A stretch of 64,000 bases of DNA from JACJYC01 sp964558465 (GTDB lineage: Bacteria; Bacteroidota; Bacteroidia; Chitinophagales; Saprospiraceae). Under the pieces are notes generated by a model. That model ran no database searches and was not told the DNA's origin. It saw only the letters and a program-made list of their open reading frames with translations. The translations under genes and the position numbers were made by a program. The first letter of the stretch is position 1, and each line of letters begins with the position of its first letter. The stretch spans positions 1 through 64,000 of the forward strand of contig CAZLEF010000018.1 of assembly GCA_964558465.1 (NCBI GenBank), written 5' to 3'. Shown piece by piece: positions 50,755 to 59,622 of this stretch.

Positions 50755-51377
50755 GTTATAATCCCGTACTATCCCGCAAAGCGGAAGAAGATTACAAATT
50801 GGTCAGGCAGGCGGTCGCAGGCAATCAGCGCGCCTACAGTTCATTAATGGACCGATATTGGAACTCAGTGTATCAAATGATGCTGCGCATGGTCAACAAT
50901 CCCGAAGACGCAAGCGATTTGACCCAGGAGGCGTTTGGCAAGGCTTTTACCAAACTGGCGTTTTACGCGCCTACTTTTGCCTTCAGCACCTGGTTGTTCC
51001 GGATTGCCATCAATAACGCGATCGACTTTGTACGCAAAAAACGCGTGCGCTGCCTGTCGCTCGACGATCCTATCGAGCCGGAAAGCGACCAGGATTACTC
51101 GGCCAGCCTCGACGCTGAGGTGCGCAATCCCGAAGAGGAGATCATCCGCGGACAACGCCTCAAACTGATGCGTTCGCTCCTCGATCAACTCAACGAAAAA
51201 TATCGCGTGATGATCGAACTGCGTTATTTCGACGAACTCAGTTATGAAGAGATCTCCGAATCGCTGGAGTTGCCCCTGGGAACAGTGAAAGCGCAGTTGT
51301 TTCGCGCCAAAGAAATGTTGTACGATCTGCTCCAGCGTCCGGGCGCCAGCGCTTATCTGGACCGGACGCGGAGGTGA
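50742..51377 (+). CDS. ECF-type RNA polymerase sigma factor
   Basis: 211 residues. Region 2 (FGKAFTKLAFYAPTFAFSTW, FRIAINNAIDFVRKKR) and region 4 (LNEKYRVMIELRYFDELSYEEISESLEL, GTVKAQLFRAKEML) are complete. The start overlaps the preceding glycosyltransferase by 13 bp. No anti-sigma factor is adjacent on the plus strand: the gene is followed by a 441-bp repeat-rich gap. Targets unknown. Confidence 0.93.
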   Translation: MEAVGYNPVLSRKAEEDYKLVRQAVAGNQRAYSSLMDRYWNSVYQMMLRMVNNPEDASDLTQEAFGKAFTKLAFYAPTFAFSTWLFRIAINNAIDFVRKKRVRCLSLDDPIEPESDQDYSASLDAEVRNPEEEIIRGQRLKLMRSLLDQLNEKYRVMIELRYFDELSYEEISESLELPLGTVKAQLFRAKEMLYDLLQRPGASAYLDRTRR

Positions 51378-51391
51378 TCAGGGGGTTGATT

Positions 51392-51510
51392 CCACGCCTG
51401 TGGCGTGGCCACGCAAAAGGCGTGGTTCATTTGTTTATTCGTTGATTTGTTTATTCGAATAAACAGATCAACAAATCAACAAATCAACAAATCAACAAAT
51501 CAACAAATCA
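51392..51510. repeat. CCACGCC palindromes and AACAAATC tandem array
   Basis: CCACGCCTGTGGCGTGG (51392-51408) and a second CCACGC...GCGTGG; then TTGATTTG/TTTATTCG units that are the inverse of the following AACAAATC repeats, able to form a long hairpin around TATTCGAATA. Part of a 441-bp gene-free gap. Confidence 0.75.
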
Positions 51511-51513
51511 ACC

Positions 51514-51584
51514 ATTGCATACTGGCTGTTGGATTGCGCCAACCGGGGGGATTGGATCCCGCAATCCGGCATCCAGTATGCAAT
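51514..51584. repeat. 71-bp two-stem hairpin
   Basis: ATTGCATACTGG (51514-51525) pairs with CCAGTATGCAAT (51573-51584); inside, GGATTGCG (51531-51538) pairs with CGCAATCC (51560-51567). The shape resembles the attC-like sites but has no AAC/GTT borders or cassette. Confidence 0.75.
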
Positions 51585-51708
51585 TTCAAGGTTAAAGGTT
51601 AAAGGATCAAGGTTAAAGGATCAAGGATCCAACTTCAAATATTTTTCCAGGCGAACTATTAAAAGTTCATAAAACCCTGTTGAGTAGATTATCCTGGTTA
51701 TAAGCCTG

Positions 51709-51746
51709 AGCGCCATCACGTATCGGCAACGACACGGGATGGCGCT
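51709..51746. terminator. Intrinsic terminator in the convergent gap
   Basis: AGCGCCATC pairs with GATGGCGCT, followed by TTGTATTTTG. It lies between the sigma factor gene and the convergent efflux operon. A GATTTGTTG tandem and its inverse follow (51757-51812). Confidence 0.7.
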
Positions 51747-51818
51747 TTGTATTTTGTTGATTTGTTGATTTGTTGATTTGAAACGACATTCGTCAAATCA
51801 ACGCATCAACAGCGAGAA

Positions 51819-52967
51819 TTATTCAACAATGAGGTTGAACGCACCTGAAACAAGAAATTCGTCGGAAGCGGCAAATTCGCCGGCATTCAGGATTTCAACA
51901 AAACCGTTTTCCGTTTTGCCGACCTGAACTTCTCTTTTTTCAAAAGAAAGGGTGGTTTCGGCGGATGTTTTTTTTACCAGAACATAATATTGGTCTTCTA
52001 TACTGACAACGGACTCCTGGGGCAAAGATTTTGCTTCATGCCCCGCAACCAGGATTTCGGCCTCGATATACATGCCGGGCGTAAACAGCAGGGATTGTTT
52101 TTCATCTGCCAGGTGGCCGTGAATGTTGATGATCCGGGTAATCGGATCGACAATCTTTCCGACCAGGTAAATATTTCCTTCGCAGGGCGCCTGATCCGAT
52201 TCGAGCGATTTGAACCGGATCCGCTGGCCTTTTTTCACCAGATGCATGTCTTTTTCAAAGACGTTCAACTCCAAATGGAGATGGTCGACGTTGGTGATCT
52301 CCACCGCTACGTCTGACGGATTCAGGTACTTGCCCTGGTTGGCGTTAACAGCAGTAACATATCCGCCGATCGGGGCTTTGACGGCAATAACGGACTTCAG
52401 GCTGTTTTCCGTAACTTCTGCAGGGTCCAGATTGATCAAAGACAATTTTTTCTTTAAGGCCTCGAACCTCGCCAGGGTTACTTTATAGTCGGCTTCTGCT
52501 TTGAGGTAATTTTTTTTCGACGTAACGTTATCATCTGCGAGGGTCTTCTGCCTTTCATAGTCAGCTTCCAGATAAGCCAACTGGCCTTTTGCCTCAAGAT
52601 AGTCCTGTTGCATTTGAACGTATTCAGGGTTTTCCAGCACAAAGAGCAATTGCCCTTTTGCTATTTTCTGGCCGGGCAGCAGTTCGAGTCCGCGCACATA
52701 TCCGCCATAATAAGCGCTCACGGCAGCCTTGTGTTCGGGCGGTACGTCGATTTTGCCATTGGCTTTTATGATCGTCGAAAATACCTGAACCGACATTTGC
52801 CCCGTCTGCATGCCGGAAGATTGAAACTGGTCGGGGGTGAGCGTGATCATTTCTTCCGGAGCGGGGGTTTCCGTTTCGGCCATACCATCCGGTTTGTTAT
52901 CCGAGCAGGCGAAAGCGGCAAACAAGACAGGGAGAAAAAAAGCCCAAATATGGATCATTGTTTTCAT
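51819..52967 (-). CDS. Heavy-metal RND efflux adaptor, CusB/CzcB-like lipoprotein
   Basis: 382 residues. Lipoprotein signal (FLPVLFAAFACSDNK; lipidated Cys). Membrane-fusion-protein architecture: barrel-sandwich hybrid (INGKIDVPPEHKA-type strand, GLELLPGQKIAKGQLLFVLE), alpha-helical hairpin at ~110-185, then lipoyl/beta-barrel domains (VKAPIGGYVTAVNANQGKYL; FKSLESDQAPCEGNI). It links the inner-membrane pump to the outer-membrane channel. It follows the CusA-TolC fusion by 18 bp on the minus strand, the last gene of the set. Confidence 0.92.
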   Translation of the reverse strand: MKTMIHIWAFFLPVLFAAFACSDNKPDGMAETETPAPEEMITLTPDQFQSSGMQTGQMSVQVFSTIIKANGKIDVPPEHKAAVSAYYGGYVRGLELLPGQKIAKGQLLFVLENPEYVQMQQDYLEAKGQLAYLEADYERQKTLADDNVTSKKNYLKAEADYKVTLARFEALKKKLSLINLDPAEVTENSLKSVIAVKAPIGGYVTAVNANQGKYLNPSDVAVEITNVDHLHLELNVFEKDMHLVKKGQRIRFKSLESDQAPCEGNIYLVGKIVDPITRIINIHGHLADEKQSLLFTPGMYIEAEILVAGHEAKSLPQESVVSIEDQYYVLVKKTSAETTLSFEKREVQVGKTENGFVEILNAGEFAASDEFLVSGAFNLIVE

Positions 52968-52985
52968 CTTCGGTTGATGATCATT

Positions 52986-55900
52986 TTAATTCAAAATAAA
53001 GTTGGCCTCCAGAACAGCCTGGTTATACTGATGCAGATGATCGAGATAATTCATTTCAATGTTTTTTGCATTTTCCAGCAATTGAACGTATTGAAAAAAA
53101 TCGATCTCTCCGTTTTCAAAAGCTTTGACGGCATTGAAAATCAATTGTTCGGACAGGCTTTTTCCGCTTTCGTTGTAAAAAGCAATGGCTTTATCCAGTT
53201 TTCTGATCTCCGCCAGAAGCGCCTGGTGTTTTCCCCGGAGCTGATGTTGGTAATTTGCCGCTTCGTTTTCAAGTACCAACACTTCCGTCCGGGCGGCATT
53301 GATCTTTGCCCGGTGCGCTCCGAACCAAAGGGGAACCGCGATACCGGCCTGAAAACCATGATACGCTTTTGAATCGGGCCCTCTGTTGGCGCCGCGGAAA
53401 AGGGTCAGGCTAAAATCGGGCAGCGATTTTTGTTTTTCCAGAAAGAGCGCGTCTTTGCTCATTTTTACGGCCTCTTTGAAATAATCCGCACCTGGATTCC
53501 CGGCGGTATCCATGGGTTCGGGGATCAGTTTTTTCATGGGCGCGGCAGGCACCTCAAAAATGGAATCCGACTGCAACCACCGGCTCAGTTCGGAATAGGA
53601 TTTTGTTATATTTTCCTGCGTTTGTTCCAGGATAAGGGCGATTTCCTTTTGTTTGGTTTCTGCGGTCAACCGTTCAAGGTAATTGGTTTCGCCGCTGTCG
53701 TACCGGCGGGTGGCCGAAGCCGCCATCCGGGTGTACAAGCTGTCGAGATATTGGTAATTTAACCGGACATTCTGCCAGTAGACGATGGAATAATAAGCTT
53801 TTGAAATTTCCTTTTTCAATTGTCTTTCCTGGATCAGGCGCTTTTGCGTCTGAATGGAGACAAGACCTGCGCTGACCTTTTTTTGCGCTCCGTATACTGT
53901 CGGAAATTGTATGGATTGGCTGATTCCCCAGACCTTGACCGGCAATCCGTTTTCAGCGATATTATTTTGGTCGTAGTTAAAATAGATCTGCGTCTTGTCA
54001 GGGTTGAATGAGGCGCCGGCCAACTGCTCCGATTGCAAGACCTGCGCGGAGGCGGCCTGCAGCCCTGCATTCTGCCTCAAACCGATCTCAACGGCTTCTT
54101 CAACGGTTACCGGACGCGCCTGGGCCCCGGCCAGCAGGGGCAGCAAAAGCCCGGCCAGGATCAAAAACGCATGCGGCTTCAACCTCCTTTTTCCGGAAGG
54201 GCGCTTCCGGTCGAAGAGCGCATAAAGCACCGGCAACACCACCAGGGTGAGGGCGGTCGCCGTGATCAATCCGCCAAGGACTACCGTCGCCAGAGGCCGT
54301 TGAACTTCTGCGCCGGCAGAGGTAGAGATCGCCATCGGCAGAAAGCCCAGCGCGGCAGCGGCGGCCGTCAGCAAAACCGGCCGGAGGCGCTGTTGGGTCC
54401 CCATGATGATCCTTCTGTTGATATCCAGAATGCCGTGTGCTTTGAGTTCTTTAAAATGTTCGATCAAAACAATCCCGTTGAGTACCGCGATGCCGAACAA
54501 GGCGATAAATCCCACGCCGGCAGATATGCTGAAGGGCATTCCCCGCAGGTAAAGCAACAATATGCCGCCCACGGAAGCCAGCGGAATGGCGCTGTAGATC
54601 AACAGGGCTTCTTTCACAGAGTTGAAGGCAAAATATAACAAGACAAATATCAGCACCAGCGCAATCGGTACGGCTACCATCAGGCGGGCCCTTGCGCTGC
54701 GCAGGTTTTCAAACTGACCGCCGTAGGTGACCGTATACCCTGCCGGCAATTTTATCTGATTTTGAACGATGCCCTGCACATCTTTTACAACGGATTCCAG
54801 GTCTCTTCCCCGGACGTTCACCCCGACGACGATCCGTCTTTTGGTATTGTCGCGAGAAATTTTAGCCGGGCCTTTGGTATAACTGATCGTTGCAAATTCG
54901 CTTAGCGGCAACTGGCTGCCGTCCGGCAGGATGATGGGCGCTGTTTCGAGGTTTTCAATATCCTTCCGGTTACTGTCGTCAAACCGGATCACCAGGTCGA
55001 ATTGTTTTTCACCCTCAAAAACGGTTCCCGCGGGCAATCCGGCAAACCCCATGCTGATCACCTTGTTCAGATCGTCGACATTCAACCCGTATTTGGCAAT
55101 CTTCCTCCGGTCGTATTGAACGCTCATCTGCGGGAGGCCGGCTATTTTTTCTACCGTAATATCCGAGGCGCCCTCAACACCCTGGATGGCTTTTTCAATT
55201 TCAAGGGCTTTTTTGTAAAGGATATCGAGGTCTTCGCCAAACACTTTGATGGCCAGGTCGGCCCTCACGCCGGTAATCAGTTCGTTGAACCTCATCTCAA
55301 TCGGCTGGGTAAATTCCCATTCAACTCCGGGGATCACGGATAAAGTTTCCTTGAATTTTTCTGCAAGTTCATCCTTGGCAGCCGCTGTGCTCCATTCTTT
55401 TATCGGTTTCAGCTTGATGATCACATCGCTTTCTTCCATCGACATCGGGTCGGTCGGCACCTCCGCGGCCCCAATCCGGCTCACGACCTGCTCAACCTCA
55501 GGGAATCCTTTGAGTATTTGTTCCATCCGGGTGGTGATCTCTATGGTTTTGCTGAGCGAGGTTCCGGTTTTCAACACCGGCTGGATCACAAAATCCCCCT
55601 CGTCAAGGGTCGGCACAAACTCACCCCCCATCCGGGAAAACAACCAGCCCACAACCAACAGCAACACAACAGCCAGACCCAGCACCATCGGTTTGAACCT
55701 CAGGGCCATGACGATGGTGGGTTTGTAGCTGTTCTCGAGAAATCTGATCAACCTGGAAGAGATGGTCCGTTTTTCCGGATCGGAGGGTTTCAGAAACAGA
55801 GAAGCGACTACCGGTACATAAGTAAAACAAAGGATCATGGCGCCGATCAGGGCAAAACAAAAAACAAGCGCCATCGGTTTGAACATTTTGCCCTCCACAT

Positions 55901-57323
55901 TGACCAGGGAAAGGATCGGAATGAAAACGATGATGATGATGAGCTGGCCGAATACCGCCGACCGCATCATTTTGACAGTGCTGTCCCGGGTGATTTGGTC
56001 AATCCTGTTTTGTCTCGGTTCTTTGGAAAGGGTAAGCAGTTTTGTCCGGTCGGCGGTTATCCTGAAAGCGATGTACTCAACGATGATCACAGCGCCGTCG
56101 ATGATGATGCCAAAATCAATGGCGCCCAGGCTCATAAGGTTGGCGTCGACCCCAAAAATGTACATAAGGGAAAGGGCGAACAACAGGGAAAGGGGAATAA
56201 CCGAGGCCACCACCAATCCTGAGCGCAGATTACCAAGCAAGACAACGACTACAAAGACAACGATCAGGCAGCCGAGGATCAGGTTTTCTGCTATCGTGGC
56301 GGTGGTTTTGCCGATAAGCTCACTTCTCTCTAAAAACCCATTGATCCGAACGCCTTCCGGCAGCGTTTGCTGAATTTCCGCCACACGCGCTTTTACGCTT
56401 TCAATGACGGCTTTTGAATTGGCGTCTTTCAGCATCATTATCTGACCCAATACCTTTTCACCCTCCCCGTTCCCGGTAATTGCGCCAAAGCGGGTTGCGT
56501 GTCCGAAGCCGACTTTGGCAACATCCCGGACAAAGACCGGGCTGCCCGCCCGGGTGGTTACGACAATATTTTCGATGTCTTCAATAGAGGAGACCAAGCC
56601 TTCGCCGCGGATGAAATAACTTTCATTGATCTTTTCAATGTATCCGCCTCCTGCCACGTTGTTGTTTTTCTCGAGCGCCGTGTAAAGGTCCGAAACCGAA
56701 ATATTCATAGCCCTCAGCCGGCCGGGGGCTATGGCCACTTCGTACTGTTTCAAATACCCTCCCCAGGTATTGACTTCCACTACACCCGGTATCCCGGACA
56801 ATTGCCGGCGCACGACCCAATCCTGGATCGTCCGCAGATCCGTGATGGAATAACGGTCTTTGAATGCAGGCGTTACATCGATAATGTATTGGTAGATCTC
56901 CCCCAAACCAGTCGAGACCGGGCCCATAAAAGGGGTTCCGAAACCCGCCGGGATCTTTTCTTCCGCGCTTTTAATCTTCTCGCCAATGAGTTGGCGGGGC
57001 AGGTAGGTCCCCATCTTGTCTTCGAACACGATCGTCACCACGGACAGACCGAATTTGGAGATCGACCGGATCTCCTTCACGCCGGGCAGGTTGGCCATTT
57101 CCAACTCTACGGGATAGGTCAGAAATTTTTCAACATCCTGGGTGGCCAGGTTCCTGGAGGTGGTGATGACCTGGACCTGGTTGTTGGTTACATCAGGTAC
57201 GGCCCCGATCGGAATATTGATCAGGGCAAAAATGCCAAATCCAATGATTCCGGCTGTAAACAGCAGAATGATCAATTTCTGGCGAATACTGTACCGGATA
57301 ATCCCCTCTAACATTTGACCCAT
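52986..57323 (-). CDS. CusA/CzcA heavy-metal RND pump fused to a TolC-type channel domain
   Basis: 1445 residues. Residues ~1-1040 are an RND proton/metal antiporter (GIGFGIFALINIPIGAVPDV; the proton-relay helix DFGIIIDGAVIIVEYIAF; two porter halves). Residues ~1047-1066 (LKPHAFLILAGLLLPLLAGA) form a signal-peptide-like hydrophobic stretch ending AGAQA. Residues ~1070-1445 are an outer-membrane-factor (TolC-like) domain with repeated coiled-coil helices (VEEAVEIGLRQNAGLQAAS). Such pump-channel fusions occur in Bacteroidota. The first Met (57323) or Met4 (57314) may start it. Metal: copper/silver or zinc/cobalt cannot be distinguished. Confidence 0.9.
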   Translation of the reverse strand: MGQMLEGIIRYSIRQKLIILLFTAGIIGFGIFALINIPIGAVPDVTNNQVQVITTSRNLATQDVEKFLTYPVELEMANLPGVKEIRSISKFGLSVVTIVFEDKMGTYLPRQLIGEKIKSAEEKIPAGFGTPFMGPVSTGLGEIYQYIIDVTPAFKDRYSITDLRTIQDWVVRRQLSGIPGVVEVNTWGGYLKQYEVAIAPGRLRAMNISVSDLYTALEKNNNVAGGGYIEKINESYFIRGEGLVSSIEDIENIVVTTRAGSPVFVRDVAKVGFGHATRFGAITGNGEGEKVLGQIMMLKDANSKAVIESVKARVAEIQQTLPEGVRINGFLERSELIGKTTATIAENLILGCLIVVFVVVVLLGNLRSGLVVASVIPLSLLFALSLMYIFGVDANLMSLGAIDFGIIIDGAVIIVEYIAFRITADRTKLLTLSKEPRQNRIDQITRDSTVKMMRSAVFGQLIIIIVFIPILSLVNVEGKMFKPMALVFCFALIGAMILCFTYVPVVASLFLKPSDPEKRTISSRLIRFLENSYKPTIVMALRFKPMVLGLAVVLLLVVGWLFSRMGGEFVPTLDEGDFVIQPVLKTGTSLSKTIEITTRMEQILKGFPEVEQVVSRIGAAEVPTDPMSMEESDVIIKLKPIKEWSTAAAKDELAEKFKETLSVIPGVEWEFTQPIEMRFNELITGVRADLAIKVFGEDLDILYKKALEIEKAIQGVEGASDITVEKIAGLPQMSVQYDRRKIAKYGLNVDDLNKVISMGFAGLPAGTVFEGEKQFDLVIRFDDSNRKDIENLETAPIILPDGSQLPLSEFATISYTKGPAKISRDNTKRRIVVGVNVRGRDLESVVKDVQGIVQNQIKLPAGYTVTYGGQFENLRSARARLMVAVPIALVLIFVLLYFAFNSVKEALLIYSAIPLASVGGILLLYLRGMPFSISAGVGFIALFGIAVLNGIVLIEHFKELKAHGILDINRRIIMGTQQRLRPVLLTAAAAALGFLPMAISTSAGAEVQRPLATVVLGGLITATALTLVVLPVLYALFDRKRPSGKRRLKPHAFLILAGLLLPLLAGAQARPVTVEEAVEIGLRQNAGLQAASAQVLQSEQLAGASFNPDKTQIYFNYDQNNIAENGLPVKVWGISQSIQFPTVYGAQKKVSAGLVSIQTQKRLIQERQLKKEISKAYYSIVYWQNVRLNYQYLDSLYTRMAASATRRYDSGETNYLERLTAETKQKEIALILEQTQENITKSYSELSRWLQSDSIFEVPAAPMKKLIPEPMDTAGNPGADYFKEAVKMSKDALFLEKQKSLPDFSLTLFRGANRGPDSKAYHGFQAGIAVPLWFGAHRAKINAARTEVLVLENEAANYQHQLRGKHQALLAEIRKLDKAIAFYNESGKSLSEQLIFNAVKAFENGEIDFFQYVQLLENAKNIEMNYLDHLHQYNQAVLEANFILN

Positions 57324-57375
57324 CCTTTTATTGAGTGCAAAATTAGCGGGGCATCCTAAAGTTTCCCTGAAGCCT

Positions 57376-57393
57376 TTCTTAAGATTGGCTTAA
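57376..57393 (-). promoter_or_regulatory. Candidate response-regulator site before the pump gene
   Basis: TTCTTAAGATTGGCTTAA, two CTTAA half-sites 11 bp apart, 53 bp before the pump ATG and overlapping the kinase stop. It matches the site before the regulator gene at 16 of 18 positions. An 11-bp direct repeat fits OmpR-family binding. Confidence 0.6.
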
Positions 57394-58772
57394 AATTTAA
57401 CGGTAGCTATCGTACCCTGGCTTGGCCGGCTGGAGAGGGTAAATTCGGCATTGATGAAGGCGCAGGCCTTTTTTACGATGGAAAGCCCCAGGCCGTTGCC
57501 TGGAATCTTTTTATGCTCCAGGGCATCGGAGCGGAAGAACGGGGTAAAGACAGAGGCGATATCCTCCTGCCGGATGCCGATGCCGTGGTCGGTCACCTGA
57601 CAAACGATCGCCCCTTCATTTTTATGCAGCCGGATCAGGATGGATGATTCATCAAAAGAGTATTTGATGGCATTGGAGATGACATTGTCCAGAATCAGGT
57701 CAATACAATAAGGATCCGATTTCACTTCGGTTTCACCTGCGTCATCAATGGCGACCTGAAGGTTTTTTTGAATGATCGTTGTTTCATACCGGTGAAGCAC
57801 CTCATCTACAAGGGAGACCAGTTGGATGGGCTGTTTATGGAGTTGTCCGGGCAATTTGTCAAACCGCGCCAATACCAGCAATTGCTCGATGGTATTGGTC
57901 ATGCGGTCAATTTCCGACAGGCTGTAGATGATTTTATCCCTGTATTCCTCCCCGGACCTGGGTTTCCGGATCAACACCTCAAGGGTTCCCTTGATGACCG
58001 ATAAAGGGGTACGGAGCTCGTGAGAGGCGTCGGAGGTAAATTGGCGCTCCCTTTCCACGGCATTCTGTATCCGGTCTAACAATTCATTGATCGAAGACGT
58101 CAGGGTGTAAAGTTCGTCCCGGGTCTTCGGCATTTCGATCCTTTCATTCAGGTTATTCCGGGTGATCCTGTCTGCAATCCCGGTTATCCGGGCAACAGGG
58201 GCAATGCTTTTGCCGGCCAATAACCGGGTAATAAAAAACAAGATCAGCAGAACGATCGGAAAAAGAATCAGCAGGATATTGCTTAATTTGGAGATGACCA
58301 TTTTGGAATCTTCCAGCGACATGGCGGCCAGAACATGCCCCTGCAAAACACCCTCGTGCATGAGTGGAAGTTGCAACTGCCGGATCGCCTTGTTATTCAG
58401 CGCCGTGTTAAAATGGTATTCATGACCTATGTCCGTTTCGAACGTCAAAGCCTGTTCTTTCAGGTTAGGGGATTTATCCATCAACCTGCCTTTGACATCG
58501 ATGATCTGAATGAATACCGGGATTACGTCGGCCTCCTTATGTTCGCGCTCTTCCAACTCCGCTTTATTGACGAACCGGATACTATCCGCAGTGAACAAAA
58601 GCTCCCGGCTGTGTTTGTATGCCTCGTAGGTAATGGCGCGGTCCAGATTCTGGTAAACCGTCGTCAGCACAACCAGGTAAATGACCAGAAAAACCAGCGA
58701 GACGGTCACTGCCGTGGCTGCCAAAAAATAGACCGCGATCCTGTTTTTATAACTCAAATTCATGATGATCAA
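57390..58772 (-). CDS. Sensor histidine kinase of the metal-efflux locus (CusS-like)
   Basis: 460 residues. ATG 58772 or 58763 (MNLSYKNRIAVYFLA). Two transmembrane helices (~11-36 and ~164-184) enclose a ~125-residue periplasmic sensor. HAMP (~185-237), HisKA with FTSDASHELRTPLSVIKG and HATPase with NVISNAIKYSF, DHGIGIR and PGNGLGLSIVK follow. Pairs with the OmpR-type regulator upstream. The genetic setting (pump and adaptor downstream) points to metal sensing. The 117-bp gap to the regulator is filled with a tandem repeat. Confidence 0.9.
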   Translation of the reverse strand: MIIMNLSYKNRIAVYFLAATAVTVSLVFLVIYLVVLTTVYQNLDRAITYEAYKHSRELLFTADSIRFVNKAELEEREHKEADVIPVFIQIIDVKGRLMDKSPNLKEQALTFETDIGHEYHFNTALNNKAIRQLQLPLMHEGVLQGHVLAAMSLEDSKMVISKLSNILLILFPIVLLILFFITRLLAGKSIAPVARITGIADRITRNNLNERIEMPKTRDELYTLTSSINELLDRIQNAVERERQFTSDASHELRTPLSVIKGTLEVLIRKPRSGEEYRDKIIYSLSEIDRMTNTIEQLLVLARFDKLPGQLHKQPIQLVSLVDEVLHRYETTIIQKNLQVAIDDAGETEVKSDPYCIDLILDNVISNAIKYSFDESSILIRLHKNEGAIVCQVTDHGIGIRQEDIASVFTPFFRSDALEHKKIPGNGLGLSIVKKACAFINAEFTLSSRPSQGTIATVKF

Positions 58773-58812
58773 TGTAGAAAAGATAAATTACCCGCTGTTA
58801 TCCTCGCTCTTC

Positions 58813-58900
58813 ATGCTGAGCGGAGTCGAAGCATCACCCTCTCACCCTCTCACCCTCTCACCCTCTCACCCTCTCATCCTCTCACCCTCTCACCCTCTCA
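58813..58900. repeat. TGAGCGGAGTCGAA hairpin and 8-bp ACCCTCTC tandem array
   Basis: An ATGC-arm hairpin around TGAGCGGAGTCGAA (58813-58834) is followed by about eight ACCCTCTC units that run into the response-regulator stop: on the minus strand its last codons, AGA GGG TGA, are repeat sequence. Confidence 0.75.
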
Positions 58901-59555
58901 CAACATACCCCACCCCCCGGACCGTCTGGATATAGTCCTCATCTCCCTGGAGGTCAAGTTTTTTCCGGATCGCATTAATATAGACGTCGATCACACCCGT
59001 ATCGTATTGGAAATGAATATCCCAAACGCTTTCAATGATCCGGGATCTGCGGCAGACTTTTCCCTTGTTTCTCAACAGGTATTCGAGCAGCGCAAATTCT
59101 TTTTGGGTCAGGTGGATCAACGTTCCGTCTTTCAAAACCTGATGCCGGAGCGTATCCATAGTGATTTTCCCCAAAACGAATTTTTCGTGTTCGCCGGATC
59201 TTGGCCGGAGTTGCACCTTGATCCGTTCCAGCAATTCATCAAAATGGAACGGTTTTTTGATATAGTCGTTGGCGCCGGCCTGAAGCCCAAAAATCGTTTC
59301 CTGCACGGTATCCTTGGCGGTGAGGAAAATGACAGGCGTCTCCTGAAAAGATTTGCGAAACTGCCGGCATATTTCGATCCCGCTCAGCCCGGGAACCATC
59401 CAGTCGAGCAATAAAAGCTGGTATTCGCCGGAAAGCGCCATGCTCAGGCCTTCGTTGCCGTCTGCGGCAATATCCACTACAAAGGATTCTTCCTCCAGGC
59501 CTTGTTTGAGAAAGCCGGCAATGCCGGGTTCGTCTTCAACAACTAAAATTCTCAT
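58890..59555 (-). CDS. OmpR/PhoB-family response regulator (CusR-like)
   Basis: 221 residues. Receiver with phosphoacceptor Asp in LLLLDWMVPGLSG and Lys in PVIFLTAKD (switch), then a winged-helix output domain (LTQKEFALLEYLLRNKG, QTVRGVGYVV). First gene of the minus-strand set regulator, kinase, pump, adaptor. A TTCTTAAAATTCGCTTAA direct repeat lies 43 bp before its start and a near copy precedes the pump gene, suggesting self- and pump activation. Confidence 0.92.
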   Translation of the reverse strand: MRILVVEDEPGIAGFLKQGLEEESFVVDIAADGNEGLSMALSGEYQLLLLDWMVPGLSGIEICRQFRKSFQETPVIFLTAKDTVQETIFGLQAGANDYIKKPFHFDELLERIKVQLRPRSGEHEKFVLGKITMDTLRHQVLKDGTLIHLTQKEFALLEYLLRNKGKVCRRSRIIESVWDIHFQYDTGVIDVYINAIRKKLDLQGDEDYIQTVRGVGYVVRG

Positions 59556-59597
59556 TCCACAAAATTCGGCTTTCTTCCTTAAAGCATTATTAGCCGA

Positions 59598-59615
59598 TTC
59601 TTAAAATTCGCTTAA
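59598..59615 (-). promoter_or_regulatory. Candidate response-regulator site before its own gene
   Basis: TTCTTAAAATTCGCTTAA, 43 bp upstream of the regulator ATG; near match to the site at 57376-57393. The half-sites CTTAA are 11 bp apart. Confidence 0.6.
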
Positions 59616-59622
59616 GAGTTGT

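Noticed and set aside
51440..51510. Array of AACAAATC repeats that could be mistaken for CRISPR
   Set aside because: Repeat units are 8-9 bp and contiguous, with no spacers and no cas genes.
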